Below are positions 26,591 through 36,186 of a stretch of DNA of 64,000 nt, one piece after another; the stretch's first letter is position 1, and each line of letters opens with the position of its first letter. The position numbers and the translations under genes were made by a program. The notes below the pieces were generated by a model that searched no databases, had not been told where the DNA came from, and saw nothing but the letters and a program-made list of their open reading frames with translations. This stretch comes from Spirodela intermedia (lineage: Eukaryota > Streptophyta > Magnoliopsida > Alismatales > Araceae): contig LR746280.1 in NCBI GenBank assembly GCA_902729315.2, forward strand, positions 1,604,501-1,668,500, written 5' to 3'.

Positions 26591-26760
26591 ATGGCTTCTT
26601 CGTCGGCTCCTCCCTCGGCTGCGGGATCGGCGAGAATGGAGAGGTGATTGCAACTCCTCGTATTGTTCTCTGTTTAGACGTTTCTCATAACGAGCGCTGA
26701 TTGTTTTAATTCTTTTGGCATCGACGTTTCACAAAGCAGGTCCATTACCGCATAGAGCAA
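26591..26760 (+). pseudogene. MMS21: MMS21 (HPY2) SUMO-ligase 5' fragment, unit 1
   Basis: Starts MASSSAPPSAAGSARMER in good agreement with the fragment at 36969, then jumps straight to the intron donor sequence GTGATTGCA that in unit 3 follows exon 1. The 347 bases corresponding to 37022-37368 are missing. The second exon diverges soon after its acceptor at 26739, and no further MMS21 exons follow before the mitochondrial-type DNA. Identification depends on the better-preserved unit-3 copy. Confidence 0.7.
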
Positions 26761-27399
26761 TAGCACGGCATGTGAGAAACTTTCTGCAGCCCAAGTAAGA
26801 ACAAATTTCTTTTACCTACTCCTTAGTTGAACCAGACTTCACCACTCAGGAGCTTCCGTACCCTGGCGCATGTGGCTTTAAACCATGATTTAAGAGCTGT
26901 TTTTAGCTAATAAAAACTCGAGTTTTTCGTCTCTGTGGGCAGCGCTTCCCCAGGTCAACTCTCAAAGGTAAAAATCCTCTGTTTTCTGGTTTTTAGCAGG
27001 TTTTATCCATCTGTCTTTCTCTCAGTTTTTCCATCAGTATTTCCTTCATTTTGTCACTCCAGCAGTGGGTGTTCTCCTTTACTGTCTCTTTGAGGTCTCC
27101 TTACCCGTTTTCTTTGTGGTGTCCCTCTATTCCCTTTAATGCTAGAGTGGCAAAATCGGATGATTTACCTGTTTTTCGATCACTTTTCACCGGGGTTGGT
27201 GAATCTTTGCATGAGTAACCTTTATAAGAAACTATGTGGCTTTCAAACTCCTTTGTATCCACAATTATACAAATATAGAAAAAAAAATGAAGATTTAGAG
27301 TACTTAAAGGACATGAGGACCACCTTGGGTGGAAGAATCATGGATTATCTAATGAGGCATAATTCGCCTAGACGCTTCCGCTCCCTCTCTTTAGCATGA
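26761..27399 (+). other. Unassigned sequence with an 86-codon open frame
   Basis: Between the MMS21 fragment and the mitochondrial-type segment. An open frame at 27139-27399 reads MLEWQNRMIYLFFDHFSPGL and later TTLGGRIMDYLMRHN. I do not recognise it and see no conserved motif, signal peptide or splice model. It may be intronic MMS21 DNA or part of the organelle-derived insertion. Confidence 0.35.
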
Positions 27400-27613
27400 G
27401 CCAAGATAAGAGACCACTCTTCTACTTTGAAAGCGCTACTGACAAACGGTTGCTTGGTGCCAAGCAACCGGTTGGCAAAGAATAATAAGCAATAAGCAAA
27501 AAGCAACTAAACTTAGATTTGCTTTAGCTACCTCTGTCTGAAATCATTCTTCAGGCTGTAGCCCCCCTATAACATAATGCTCCTCGTTTTTATTCAATTA
27601 TTAAATGTTTCAT

Positions 27614-27815
27614 TTAATGGAGATTTGTAGCATCATTCAAGTAAATACAGATTGAGATCGTAGAAACATGAGCTTGTGATATAGCTACACCTAATTCCGG
27701 ACCGGTTAATGCAATAACCATAAATGAAGGACCAGGATCTCCTATGAAATGCAAAAGATTTTTCATACATAGCATAGGCAAGTAAACCCACTTAAAATCT
27801 TTACTGAACTATGAA
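27614..27815 (-). pseudogene. atp6: Mitochondrial atp6 3' fragment (ATP synthase subunit a)
   Basis: The minus strand reads SVKILSGFT, a one-base frame break, then MLCMKNLLHFIGDPGPSF, MVIALTGPELGVAIS and QAHVSTISICIYLNDATNLH followed by TAA at 27614-27616. This is the characteristic C-terminus of plant mitochondrial ATP6. Only about a quarter of the gene is present and it is frame-shifted, so it is non-functional in the nucleus. Confidence 0.85.
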
Positions 27816-29049
27816 TATAGACAAGACGATGATAGTCAGCAGGCTAATAAAGATAATTTGACATTCTCGCTCTTTCCTTTATCCTGGTCTTCTCGGCTGG
27901 GCCCCCTTGCTGTCAATAAAACTAGTTTTCTAATTTGAATGATAGGGATTTTCTCGGAGAAGAGAAAATACCGTCTGTGGATTTCAAAGGAAGTTAAGGA
28001 CGCTCCCCTCCAGAGTAACTCCTCCCCAAGGGACAGTAAGCAGAGTGGAAATTCCCTCCGTAGGGCGAAGGGCTTTCTCTCTCAGGTTCACCTCTTGGGT
28101 ATGGAGTTAGACATGAAGAATTTTATGAATGGAGTTATGGAGTGATGCTTTGCCGTCTGAGAACACCTCTTATCTTAGTTTTAACAATAATAAAAAGCTG
28201 TGGAGTGAGGCTTTGCCGACTGAGAACACCTCTTTCCTTTCTTGTTTTTAAGAAGCCAACAACCAGGTGGTACTGGGCAAGAGAGGGTTGACGAGATGCC
28301 GGAACATTCTCAGTTCGAGTGAGATTGGCGCTATAAGTCAAAGAGTCCAAAAACCGACTGACATAAATGTGGAAATTCGGTACTTTTGTGCTTCCTCTTT
28401 TTAGTAATTGAGATTTCCAGAGTCTTTTGACCTACTGAAAATCTGATTCGTGATTGTTTCATTTCCTGATGTTAGCAATGTACAGCAGTCAAATAGGATC
28501 ATTTATTCTCGAGACCTTTGACTATTTTTTCTCATGTGGGAGTTATAATTCATTCCAGTTTATTTAATTTCATCCACGTGTGGGGTGGGACCTTCTTGAA
28601 TTGACTAGCAGATCATCAACACAGGGGCCCAATTCATTCTACAGTCGAGTTGGGAGCAGGGGTAGCCCGCCTGCGACCCAACCTACACTCCTTTCTCCTA
28701 TTGTTTTGTTCGTTTGTCACTTCTTGGAAATCACGAAGAGGATTTCCGGACTGAGTGGGAGGGGAAAAGAATTGGTTTAATTTCACTGGAAGCTTCAATA
28801 TAAATCTTCTGTTCTTTTCCCCACCCAGCAAACAGTGGGTTCAAATTCCCTGCATCCGCTGGGTCGCGGCTCACTGCAGACAGAGGCTAGGCCTGATTCC
28901 TTGCCACCGCGTCCTTGTGTGTTGGAGATAAGAAGCGAGTGCAAAGAACGGGAACTGGGTCGTCCATGACGAAGTATCCGAAGCATAACTGCACACTCAC
29001 ACGATCATTGCTGAGAGATTGGAGCATTCGGTGGAACCGGTGAACTACA

Positions 29050-29114
29050 CTTGCTTCGGATTTGAACCTACGACCAGTCAAATTAACAGCCAACCGCTCT
29101 ACTACTGAGGAACT
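29050..29114 (-). pseudogene. Degenerate plastid-type/mitochondrial trnN(GUU)
   Basis: The reverse strand reads TTCCTCAGTAG, TAGAGCGGTTGGCTGTTAA and GGTCGTAGGTTCAAATCC, matching the D-stem, GTT anticodon region and T-arm of the plastid-type tRNA-Asn used by plant mitochondria. About seven bases of the D-loop are missing and the 3' acceptor strand no longer pairs, so it is not a functional tRNA. Confidence 0.7.
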
Positions 29115-29139
29115 ACGGGTGATTCGATTTTATAAAGTC

Positions 29140-29480
29140 CATCGACTTTGCCTATTCTGTAATTCTTATAATGGTGGATTTAAATATCGAAGATCTCTAT
29201 TGAGAGTTTCCGCACATTAATATATTTTTGGTAGTTACGTGGACTTATTTGATTAAATCAGAGATTTATCACTAGAAATCGACATGAGATGCATAGAATC
29301 TTAAAATAAAATAAAAAATCCAATATAAATGATACTGAGATGATGATACTTGACTACATGGTCCCTATCTCATTTCCATTCATTTGAATGAATTTTTTTT
29401 CTCATCTTCGGAGGAAGTTACTGGGTACTACTTATCTATGGTTTTCTAGTGTTACGGAGGAGGAGAAGGTAAGCATACGA
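29140..29480 (+). repeat. Shared block Z, copy 1 (unit 1)
   Basis: Contains landmarks present in the same order at 37605-37943 and 50080-50400: CTATTCTGTAATTCTT, AATATCGAAGATCTCTATT, GAGTTTCCGCACATTAATAT, TTACGTGGACTTATTTGA, CTACATGGTCCCTATC and, in copies 1 and 2, GAGGAGAAGGTAAGCATACG. It is probably MMS21 intron, because in unit 3 it follows an MMS21 exon directly. Confidence 0.85.
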
Positions 29481-30164
29481 CATTAGGGTAGCTCATGACC
29501 CGTTGCCTGGTTTTCAATATTTGTTTTGATGCATGTAAGAAATTTGTGCTCAAGATGATGGTGCACGATCATACTGTGTGAGGTTAACACACATCATACT
29601 GTGTGAGGTTGTCTCACAATGGATGGAGCGTTGATCTGTTGGAGGTCCTCTTTATCTTGTGAAGAATATGGATGCCATGACATTGAGAATTATAAGATCT
29701 TCAGAATAGAGATGTAGACATTAAATGAATATAGTGACGTCCCATACGCGAAAATTTGTTGAAAGTGATATGTGGGAACACAGGAGAGTTTTAAGCCCAT
29801 AAACCATGGCCATTATTGGTATTGAAGGTAGTAATTAATTCTCAGAGGAAAGTAAGAGAGATATTCCATGCAGAGGCCTCCAACAAGTTAAGTCCTTGCA
29901 ATTCATCTACTTCGTTTCACGTGACAAACGACTCAAAAATATTCCTTTTAACTTGTGTTGGTGTTGTTTCATTAATTTCTTCTTTTACTTACCTGGCTGT
30001 TATTTTCTAAGCTCCCTTTGTCGTTTTTCTTACACGTTTTCCTTTTAGTTTTAGGGTCAACGCGTTCTCAATATAGGTCCTTTTCTGTCATTTTTAAAAG
30101 TTTTTTTTTTGAACTTGGGTTAAGTATTCTCATGGGTGATATGGGAATGATGGAATAGCTCAAG
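29481..30164. other. Unassigned intergenic DNA before unit 2
   Basis: No gene recognised. It contains a short imperfect direct repeat, ATCATACTGTGTGAGGTT, at about 29569 and 29593. At about 30165 the sequence switches abruptly to the methyltransferase 5' flank (ATCATCTACATGTAATTAG) shared with 22112, which marks the breakpoint of the unit-2 duplication. Confidence 0.6.
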
Positions 30165-30346
30165 GTAACTATCATCTACATGTAATTAGATGCGTTGAAA
30201 TTTATTAATCTTCACGTGGGTCTCCCCGTAGAGTTTAGTCTTCTCATTGTTTTCCTACCGAACCGTTGGTTCATGGCTGAGCCCAGTTCTTATAATCACC
30301 TCGCCTCCTCCCTTGCCCATGAAGATCCTCTGAGAGATAGAGAGAG

Positions 30347-31018
30347 ATGCGGTTCACGGACTCGCCCGCGGTGGAACTCTCGGTGGGCGGCGCCACCCTA
30401 TCAATCCAGCAGGACAACGGCTCCCTCCACGTCGGGACCTCCGTCTGGCCCTGCTCCCTCGTCCTCGTCAAGTTCATCGAACGCTGGTTCCTCCACTCCC
30501 GCCATCTCCCTCCTTCCTCCACCACTCCCTACGCTGATCTCCTCCACTTCGAGGGCAAACGCGCCGTCGAGCTCGGCGCCGGCTGCGGCGCCGCCGGCAT
30601 GGGCCTCCATCTCCTCGGCCTCGACGTCGTCCTCACAGACATCGCCCCGGTCATGCCGGCCCTGCGCCGGAACCTCAAGCGGAACCGCGCCGCCCTCGGC
30701 AGACCGCCGCGCCACGCCATTGTGTACTGGAACAACGCCGCGCAGATCAGCGCCCTCCGCCCGCCCTTTGACTTCGTAGTTGCGGCCGACGTCGTCTATA
30801 TCGAGGACTCCGTCGCACCGCTCGTCGCTGCCATGGAGGCCCTCGTGAGCCCCCGCGGCGCCGTTCTACTGGGCTACCAGGTACGCTCTCCCGAGGCCCA
30901 CCGCCTCTTCTGGGAGATCTGCGGGCGTTCCTTCTCCGTGCAGAAGGTGGCCCACGAGGACCTCCACCCGGACTACGCCTACGAGGAGGCGGATGTCTAC
31001 GTACTGAGGAAGAAATGA
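30347..31018 (+). CDS. METTL21-like methyltransferase, copy 2 (intact)
   Basis: 223 aa, differing from the copy at 22290 by two residues (Ala17 to Thr, Arg51 to Ser). All motifs are conserved: ELGAGCGAAG, LTDIAP and DVVY. The 5' flank (from 30165) and the first 240 bases of 3' flank are also almost identical to copy 1, but unlike copy 1 no RABA1 exon precedes it. Such high identity beside broken neighbouring copies suggests recent duplication or gene conversion. It is followed head-to-tail by an FLA gene on the opposite strand. Confidence 0.88.
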   Translation: MRFTDSPAVELSVGGATLSIQQDNGSLHVGTSVWPCSLVLVKFIERWFLHSRHLPPSSTTPYADLLHFEGKRAVELGAGCGAAGMGLHLLGLDVVLTDIAPVMPALRRNLKRNRAALGRPPRHAIVYWNNAAQISALRPPFDFVVAADVVYIEDSVAPLVAAMEALVSPRGAVLLGYQVRSPEAHRLFWEICGRSFSVQKVAHEDLHPDYAYEEADVYVLRKK

Positions 31019-31793
31019 GATGCCCGCAAGATGTTCGTCGAAAGGCCTCGTTCATTATTCCCCTTGTCTGTTCCTCTTGACTTTGAAAGACTTTTCCCAC
31101 TAATAATATTTTTATGCAAAATTCTATTTACTTTATTCTGGTCACAAAACCGTCCAGCAGAAAAAAAATCTGCCACGACCGTTCTCACTCACAGATATCT
31201 CCTAGCCCATGGGTCCTGCTTTGTGTCTTTTTTTTCTTGGGCAGGTGATCATGATGAGCCCATTCAATCGTTTTTTTTGGAAATAAGAAATAGTTCCATC
31301 AGTTTCTAGAATATTTTACATGAATTATGCCCACAAAATTTCCATAAATTGATTATTTTATTTTCTATTCCTTTTTTAGATTATTTGAATGAAGTGGGTT
31401 GAAACGGAACAAGTTGCATGCAAACTTACCTTAGAAGTTTCCTCGGCGTCATTAATTACGTGAAAAGGAAAGATTTGACTTTATAGACGTTGTTCCAACG
31501 GTGCGTGCGTGTCGCGGCCCCATCGTCGATACTGTCAAATCGTTAGCTCCGGCGTCTAACGATCGGATCTGCTCTCTCTCTCTCTCTCTGTCGCTGATCT
31601 GTGTCTATAGAGCTTTAAAGAAGCATCGCCGTGCATGGCTGGCCGAGGGCCAGCACCACGTGAAGCGGCGCGCCCACCATGTGAATGCTGGCGACGTGGG
31701 AAAGCGCCGCCGGTAGCCGAGGCCCTCCACCACCTGTCTTTCGTCCTCTTCTACTCCGATGCTGTGTGATCGTCGTTCGTCGGATACGAACCC

Positions 31794-31828
<35 letters not shown>

Positions 31829-31970
31829 CTCTCATAGTGAGATATGATGATGAGCGAACGCGGATCTCCCATGCAAACACGAAATCAGAATAGTAAACAT
31901 AAATCAATCGGAGAGAGAGACGGACGGAGAGCAGAACGCAGGTACAGGAAGCGAGGGAAGATGGAGATCT

Positions 31971-32003
<33 letters not shown>

Positions 32004-32030
32004 GACTCGTGGAGGCGCTACATCCTCCTC
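31019..32030. other. Methyltransferase 3' flank / FLA 3' flank, unit 2
   Basis: Convergent intergenic region. 31330-31460 (TTATTTGAATGAAGTGGGTTGAAACG) and 31600-31790 (GTGCATGGCTGGCCGAGGG... GCCGGTAGCCGAGGCCCTCC) recur in the same order at about 34870-35360 and 46850-47335. CT tracts lie at about 31570-31590 and 31796-31826 and a GA tract at 31971-31998, just past the FLA stop. Short open frames across the conserved block are not maintained between copies, so it is probably noncoding. Confidence 0.6.
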
Positions 32031-32747
32031 TCACCGGAGCAAGCCCAGGAAGGCAACCCCAGCCCCCAGGAGCACTCCCCAGTCGACCCTCCGCCTCCTG
32101 TAGCTCCCCGACACCGGTTGCGGCGTCGGTGCCGTCGGCCCTTCCGCCGGAGTCGACGGCGCCGTCGGCCCTCCCGCCGACGGCGACGGCGCGGGGGCCT
32201 TCCCGCCGGCCAGCGCCGGCGGGATCAGAACGGAGTCAATGGAGAAGATGGCGAGCGGGGATTTGACGTAGAGCTCGTTGTTCACCGGGATGTTCACCAC
32301 TCCGGTGGACACGTTGACCTGGTTGTTGCCGCCGATGAAGTTTAGGGTATAATTGGTGGCCAGCGTGCGGACGGGGTTACTGGCGGTGGAGAGCGTATCC
32401 TTGCTGTAGTACTTGCCCACTACGTGGAGCAGCAGCAGCTGCGTCTGTTGATCCGGAGAGAGCAAGTTGAGGGTGCCGGGGGGGAGGTTGTTGAAGGCGT
32501 TGTCTGTGGGGGCGAAGATGGTGAGCCCATCACGGTTGTTCTTCAACAGGTTCCCGATTTCCTCGACGAGGTTTCTGGTCGTCAGCAGCTGGAGGAGGGT
32601 GCTGTACTGGCGGGCGCCCTGCAAGATGGCCACTGGGTCGGGGCCCGCCGCCGGCGCCGGTGACGCCGCCGGCGTCCCTTGCGCTTCGAGGAGGAAGGGG
32701 AGAGCCAGCAGGACCAGCGTGCACAGCAGAGGAGTCGGCGGCGACAT
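32031..32747 (-). CDS. FLA: Fasciclin-like arabinogalactan protein with GPI signal, intact copy
   Basis: 238 aa, single-FAS1 (group A type) FLA; such proteins are GPI-anchored at the outer plasma membrane and act in cell-wall assembly. Signal peptide 1-24 (MSPPTPLLCTLVLLALPFLL), short AGP stretch TPAASPAPAAGP, FAS1 domain about 39-178 with H1 TIFAPTDNAF (76-85), the LLLLHVV box (104-110) and H2 IFSIDSVLIP (167-176). Asn-X-Ser/Thr sites are NYT and NVS. A second AGP region, KAPAPSPSAGGPTAPSTPAE, ends in SGS and a hydrophobic GPI tail GVLLGAGVAFLGLL. An insertion NNRDG before the H1 strand distinguishes it from the other copies. Start chosen from the signal peptide; TATATATA at 32850-32857 lies 103 bases upstream, so longer in-frame upstream starts are not transcribed. 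Confidence 0.92.
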   Translation of the reverse strand: MSPPTPLLCTLVLLALPFLLEAQGTPAASPAPAAGPDPVAILQGARQYSTLLQLLTTRNLVEEIGNLLKNNRDGLTIFAPTDNAFNNLPPGTLNLLSPDQQTQLLLLHVVGKYYSKDTLSTASNPVRTLATNYTLNFIGGNNQVNVSTGVVNIPVNNELYVKSPLAIFSIDSVLIPPALAGGKAPAPSPSAGGPTAPSTPAEGPTAPTPQPVSGSYRRRRVDWGVLLGAGVAFLGLLR

Positions 32748-33412
32748 GTTGGCGCCACTGGTGGGGTGTGGGAAGCGAGGAGGGGGGGAGAGGGGAGAGG
32801 ACGGTCGTCAGAAGGGAAGATGGGGCCGTCGGTGAGCCCTCTCACAGTTTATATATAGCGTATATACCATTTAAACAATGTCGGAAAATCACGATTACCG
32901 CGTTTTCTTGGCCCTTCGATCACATTCCGCATGGGAAAGAGCCATTGAAGACGTATTTTCTTTGCTGACATTTTGAGACCTTCGCAATCCGAGTCTCGCC
33001 GGGTTCTCCAAGGATACACGTTGATACACACCCGATCACACATCCTCTCTCTCTCTCTCTCTCTCTATTTCTATATATATATATATATCTCTTTCTCTCT
33101 CCTCTGTGATGTCAAGACGTCACATGTCGGGGACAACCACTATCAAGCAGAACAGATCAACCACTGTCGGGGACAACCTGTCATCACATGGGACTAGTAC
33201 TGGCGGTCAACGTCTAACGTGGACGGCCTTCCTGCCCAGGAGAGGGGAGAGGAGTATATGGTCAGGAAGAGAGCCCAATAGGCCCGTTATTTACACGGGC
33301 CTGGGCCCTGTACAGTTTCAATCGACTAAGGCCCGGCCCACACCGGCCCAGTCTGGGGCCCCAACCCCCCAATTCTAGCCCCTGGTTCATAAGGTTTTTA
33401 TGACGTCATGGT
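32748..33412 (-). promoter_or_regulatory. FLA promoter module, unit 2
   Basis: Same layout as unit 1: TATATATA at 32850-32857, a CT tract plus TATA-rich string at 33044-33090, GGGACAACC repeats around 33130-33178, site-II-like GGCCC/GGGCC motifs at about 33270-33362 (AAGGCCCGGCCCACACCGG), and TGACGTCA at 33401-33408. Here the module is cut just after the palindrome: at about 33412 it joins directly to the 5' flank of the next methyltransferase, so no MMS21 fragment is left in this unit. Confidence 0.6.
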
Positions 33413-33638
33413 GTCCTAGGGGAGGTAAGCAGAGAAAACCAGACCGTGTGTTCATCAATGAATTTTGTACTATCATCAATGAATTTATTAATCTTTACGT
33501 GGGTCTCCCCGTAGAGTTGTCTTCTGATAGTTTTCCTACCGAACCGTTGGTTCATGGTGGGACCAGTTCTTATAATAATCACCTCGCCCTCCTCCCTTGC
33601 CCATGAAGATCCTCGGAGAGAGAGAGAGAGAGAGAGAG

Positions 33639-34330
33639 ATGCGGTTCACGGACTCGCCGGCGGTGGAGCTCTCGGTGGGCGGCGCTGCCCTATCAATCTA
33701 GCAGGACAACGGCTCCTTCTACGTTGGGACCTCCGTCTGGCCCTGCTCCCTCGTCCTCGTCAAGTTCATCGAACGCTGGTTCCTCCACCGCCGCCACCTC
33801 CCTCCTTCCTCCGCCACGCTGCGGCGCCGCCGAGCTGGTCCCTACGCTGATCTCCTCCACTTCGAGGGCAAACGCGCCGTCGAGTTCGGCGCCGGTTGCG
33901 GCGTCGCCGGCATTGGCCTCCATCTCCTCGGCCTCGACGTCGTCCTCACAGACATCGCCCCGGTCATGCCGACCCTGCGCCGGAACCTCAAGCGGAACCG
34001 CGCCGCCCCCGGCAGGCTGCCGCGCCTCGCCATTCTCTACTAGAATAGCGCCGCGCAGATCAGCGCCCTCCACCCGCCCTTCGACTTCGTAGTTGCGGCC
34101 GACGTCGTCTATATCGAGGACTCCGTCGCGCCGTTCGTCACCGCCATGGAGGCCCTCGTGAGTCCCCGAGTCGCCGAGCTGCTGGGTACCAGGTACGCTG
34201 CACCCAGGCCCACCGCCTCTTCTGGGAGTTATGCGGGCGGTCCTTCTTCGTGCAGAAGGCGGTCCACGAGGACGTCCAGCCGGACTACGCCTACGAGGAG
34301 GCGGATGTCTGCGTACTCGGGAAGAAATGA
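33639..34330 (+). pseudogene. METTL21-like methyltransferase, copy 3 (broken)
   Basis: Aligns along its whole length with the intact copies but carries a TAG at codon 21 (33699-33701, where intact copies have CAG), a second TAG where the conserved Trp of VYWNN stands (about 34041), an insertion rich in Arg codons around 33815-33840, and a one-base loss in the LLGYQV region (about 34188). Motif I is altered to EFGAGCGVAG. The reverse strand has a 219-codon open frame, which is only a shadow of the GC-rich sense strand. Confidence 0.92.
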
Positions 34331-35520
34331 GACGCCCGCAAGGGTTCGTCAAAATGCCTCATCCAAAAAATTGTTCCCGTTGTTTGCTCCTCTTGAGTAT
34401 GAATGATTTTCCATTAATAGTATCTTTATACGAAAGTGTATTTACCTTATTCTCGGCACAAAACCGTGCTCCAGGAGAAAGTCAACGATGACCATTCTCA
34501 CTCATGGTCCCTTATTTGTTTTTTTTTTTTTTTCGTGGGCATATCATCAAGATGACCCTACCCGTGTTTTTGGAAATAAGAAAAGAGTTGCTCATCTATT
34601 TATTTTTTTTATAAAAAAATGTTAGATAGATTTTGCCAACAACATAACTAACAGTTGTAGCGTTTGTAAAAAAATGGAATATAGGACGATTTTTGATGTT
34701 AGGAAAGCTCAAAGATCCAATGATTATTGCTCTAACATACATAGATATATGTCTTAAAATGATAAAGATAAATAGTTTCACCTATAGGATTTCATTTCTA
34801 GAATATTTTACACAAATCATTCCCTCAAACTTTCCATTAATTCATTGTTTTATTTTCTCTTCGTTTTTAGATTATTTGAATGAAGTGGGTTGAAACGTAA
34901 CAAGTTGCAAGCATAGCTGTCATTAGTTCTCTCTCTCCCTTCCTCTCTCTCTCTAAGAGACCGTTGACCCTTCTCGATTCCTACCTCATCGACCCACCCC
35001 TAGAAGTTTCCTTCGCCGTCATTAATTACGTGTAAAGGAAAGATTGGATTTGCAGACGTTGGATCCAACAGCGCGTGCTTGTCGGATCAGCATCGTTGAT
35101 ATTGTCAAATCGTTGGCTTCAATGGCTAGGATCGGATCGGATTGCTCTCTCTCTATCGCGGACACCCATGTATCTATAGAGCTTAAAACAAGCGTCCGCC
35201 GTGCATGGCTAGCCGAGAGCCACGACCACGTGGAGCGGCGTGCTCACCACGTAAATGGTGATGACGCGGAAAAGCGCCGCCGGTAGCCGAGGCCCTCCAC
35301 CGCCGTCTTTCGTCCTCTTCTACTCCGACGCTGTGTGATCATCGTCCATCGAATACGAACCCAACTCTCTCATGTAAACACGAAATCAGAACAGTAAACA
35401 TAAATCAATCAGAGAGAGAGACGGACGGAGAGGAGAACGCAGATACAGGAAGCGAGAGAAGATGGAGATATAGAGAAAGAGACAGACAGAGAGACAGAGA
35501 GAGGAAAAGACGTCCTCCTC
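34331..35520. other. Convergent flank between broken methyltransferase and FLA, unit 3
   Basis: The left part is AT-rich and resembles 24440-25000. The right part (34870-35360) contains the blocks shared with units 2 and 4 (GAATGAAGTGGGTTGAAACG; GTGCATGGCTAGCCGAGAGCC; GCCGGTAGCCGAGGCCCTCC). No gene recognised. Confidence 0.6.
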
Positions 35521-36186
35521 TCACAGGAGCAAGCCCAGGAAGGCAACCCCAGCCCCCAGGGGCACTCTCCAGGCGACCCTCCGCCCCCTGTAGCTCCCCG
35601 ACACCGGCCGCGGCGCCGGCGCCGTCGGCGGCGCGGGGGCCTTCCCGCCGGCCAGCTCCGGCGGGATCAGAACGGCGTCAATGGAGAAGATGGCGAGCGG
35701 GGATTTGACGTAGAGCTCGTTGTTCACCGGGATGTTCACCACTCCGGTGGACACGTTGACCTGGTTGTTGCCGCCGGTGAAGTTTAGGGTATAATTGGTG
35801 GCCAGCGTGCGGACGGGGTTACCGGCGGTGGAGAGCTTATCCTTGCTGTAGTACTTGCCCACTACGTGGAGCAGCAGCAGCTGCGTCTGTACTTCCGGAG
35901 AGAGCGACTGGAGGATGCCGTTGGGGAGGTTGTTGAAGGCTTTGTCTGTGGGGGCGAAGATTGTGAGCCCGTTCTTCAGCTGGTCCGCGATGGCGTTGAC
36001 AAGGTTTCTATCCTTCAGTAGCTTGAGGAGCGTGCCGTACTGGCGGGCGCCCTGCAAGATGGCCACTGGATCGGGGCCCGCCGCCGGCGCCGGCGCCGGT
36101 GACGCCGCCGGCGTCCCTTGGGCCTCGAGGAGGAAGGGGAGAGCCAGCAGGACCAGCGCGCACAGCAGAGGAGTCGGCGACGACAT
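35521..36186 (-). CDS. FLA: Fasciclin-like arabinogalactan protein with GPI signal, second intact copy
   Basis: 221 aa. Signal peptide MSSPTPLLCALVLLALPFLL (1-24), AGP stretch TPAASPAPAPAAGP, FAS1 domain with TIFAPTDKAF, LLLLHVVGKYYSKD, NYTLNF and IFSIDAVLIPPELAGG, then a shorter AGP tail APAPPTAPAPRPVSGS and a hydrophobic end VPLGAGVAFLGLLL suitable for GPI attachment. The tail is about 15 residues shorter than in the unit-2 protein, mainly through loss of the second Pro-Thr repeat. A TATA-like TGTATATAG at about 36288-36296 lies some 103 bases upstream of the chosen start. Confidence 0.92.
   Translation of the reverse strand: MSSPTPLLCALVLLALPFLLEAQGTPAASPAPAPAAGPDPVAILQGARQYGTLLKLLKDRNLVNAIADQLKNGLTIFAPTDKAFNNLPNGILQSLSPEVQTQLLLLHVVGKYYSKDKLSTAGNPVRTLATNYTLNFTGGNNQVNVSTGVVNIPVNNELYVKSPLAIFSIDAVLIPPELAGGKAPAPPTAPAPRPVSGSYRGRRVAWRVPLGAGVAFLGLLL

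Larger units (their letters stand above)
27400..29118. other. Nuclear DNA of mitochondrial origin (NUMT)
   Basis: The left part carries the 3' end of mitochondrial atp6 on the minus strand and the right end a trnN(GUU)-like remnant on the minus strand; the sequence between them has organelle-like composition and no nuclear gene signature. The right edge is sharp: at about 29119 the sequence returns to DNA shared with 37605 and 50080. The left edge is uncertain within a few hundred bases. Whether the piece is one contiguous mitochondrial stretch cannot be told here. Confidence 0.7.

Noticed and set aside
28795-28870. Possible second tRNA near GGGTTCAAATTCCCTGC
   Set aside because: Only a T-arm-like string is visible; no acceptor or anticodon stem could be paired.
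31501-31716. Short frame in the FLA 3' flank, repeated at 35044 and 47103
   Set aside because: The DNA is conserved between units but the frame is not; start, length and reading phase change, so it is duplicated noncoding sequence.
33693-34352. 219-codon minus-strand open frame opposite the broken methyltransferase
   Set aside because: It is the GC-rich antisense of a methyltransferase copy; matching but shorter antisense frames occur opposite the intact copies, and it has no domain or promoter.
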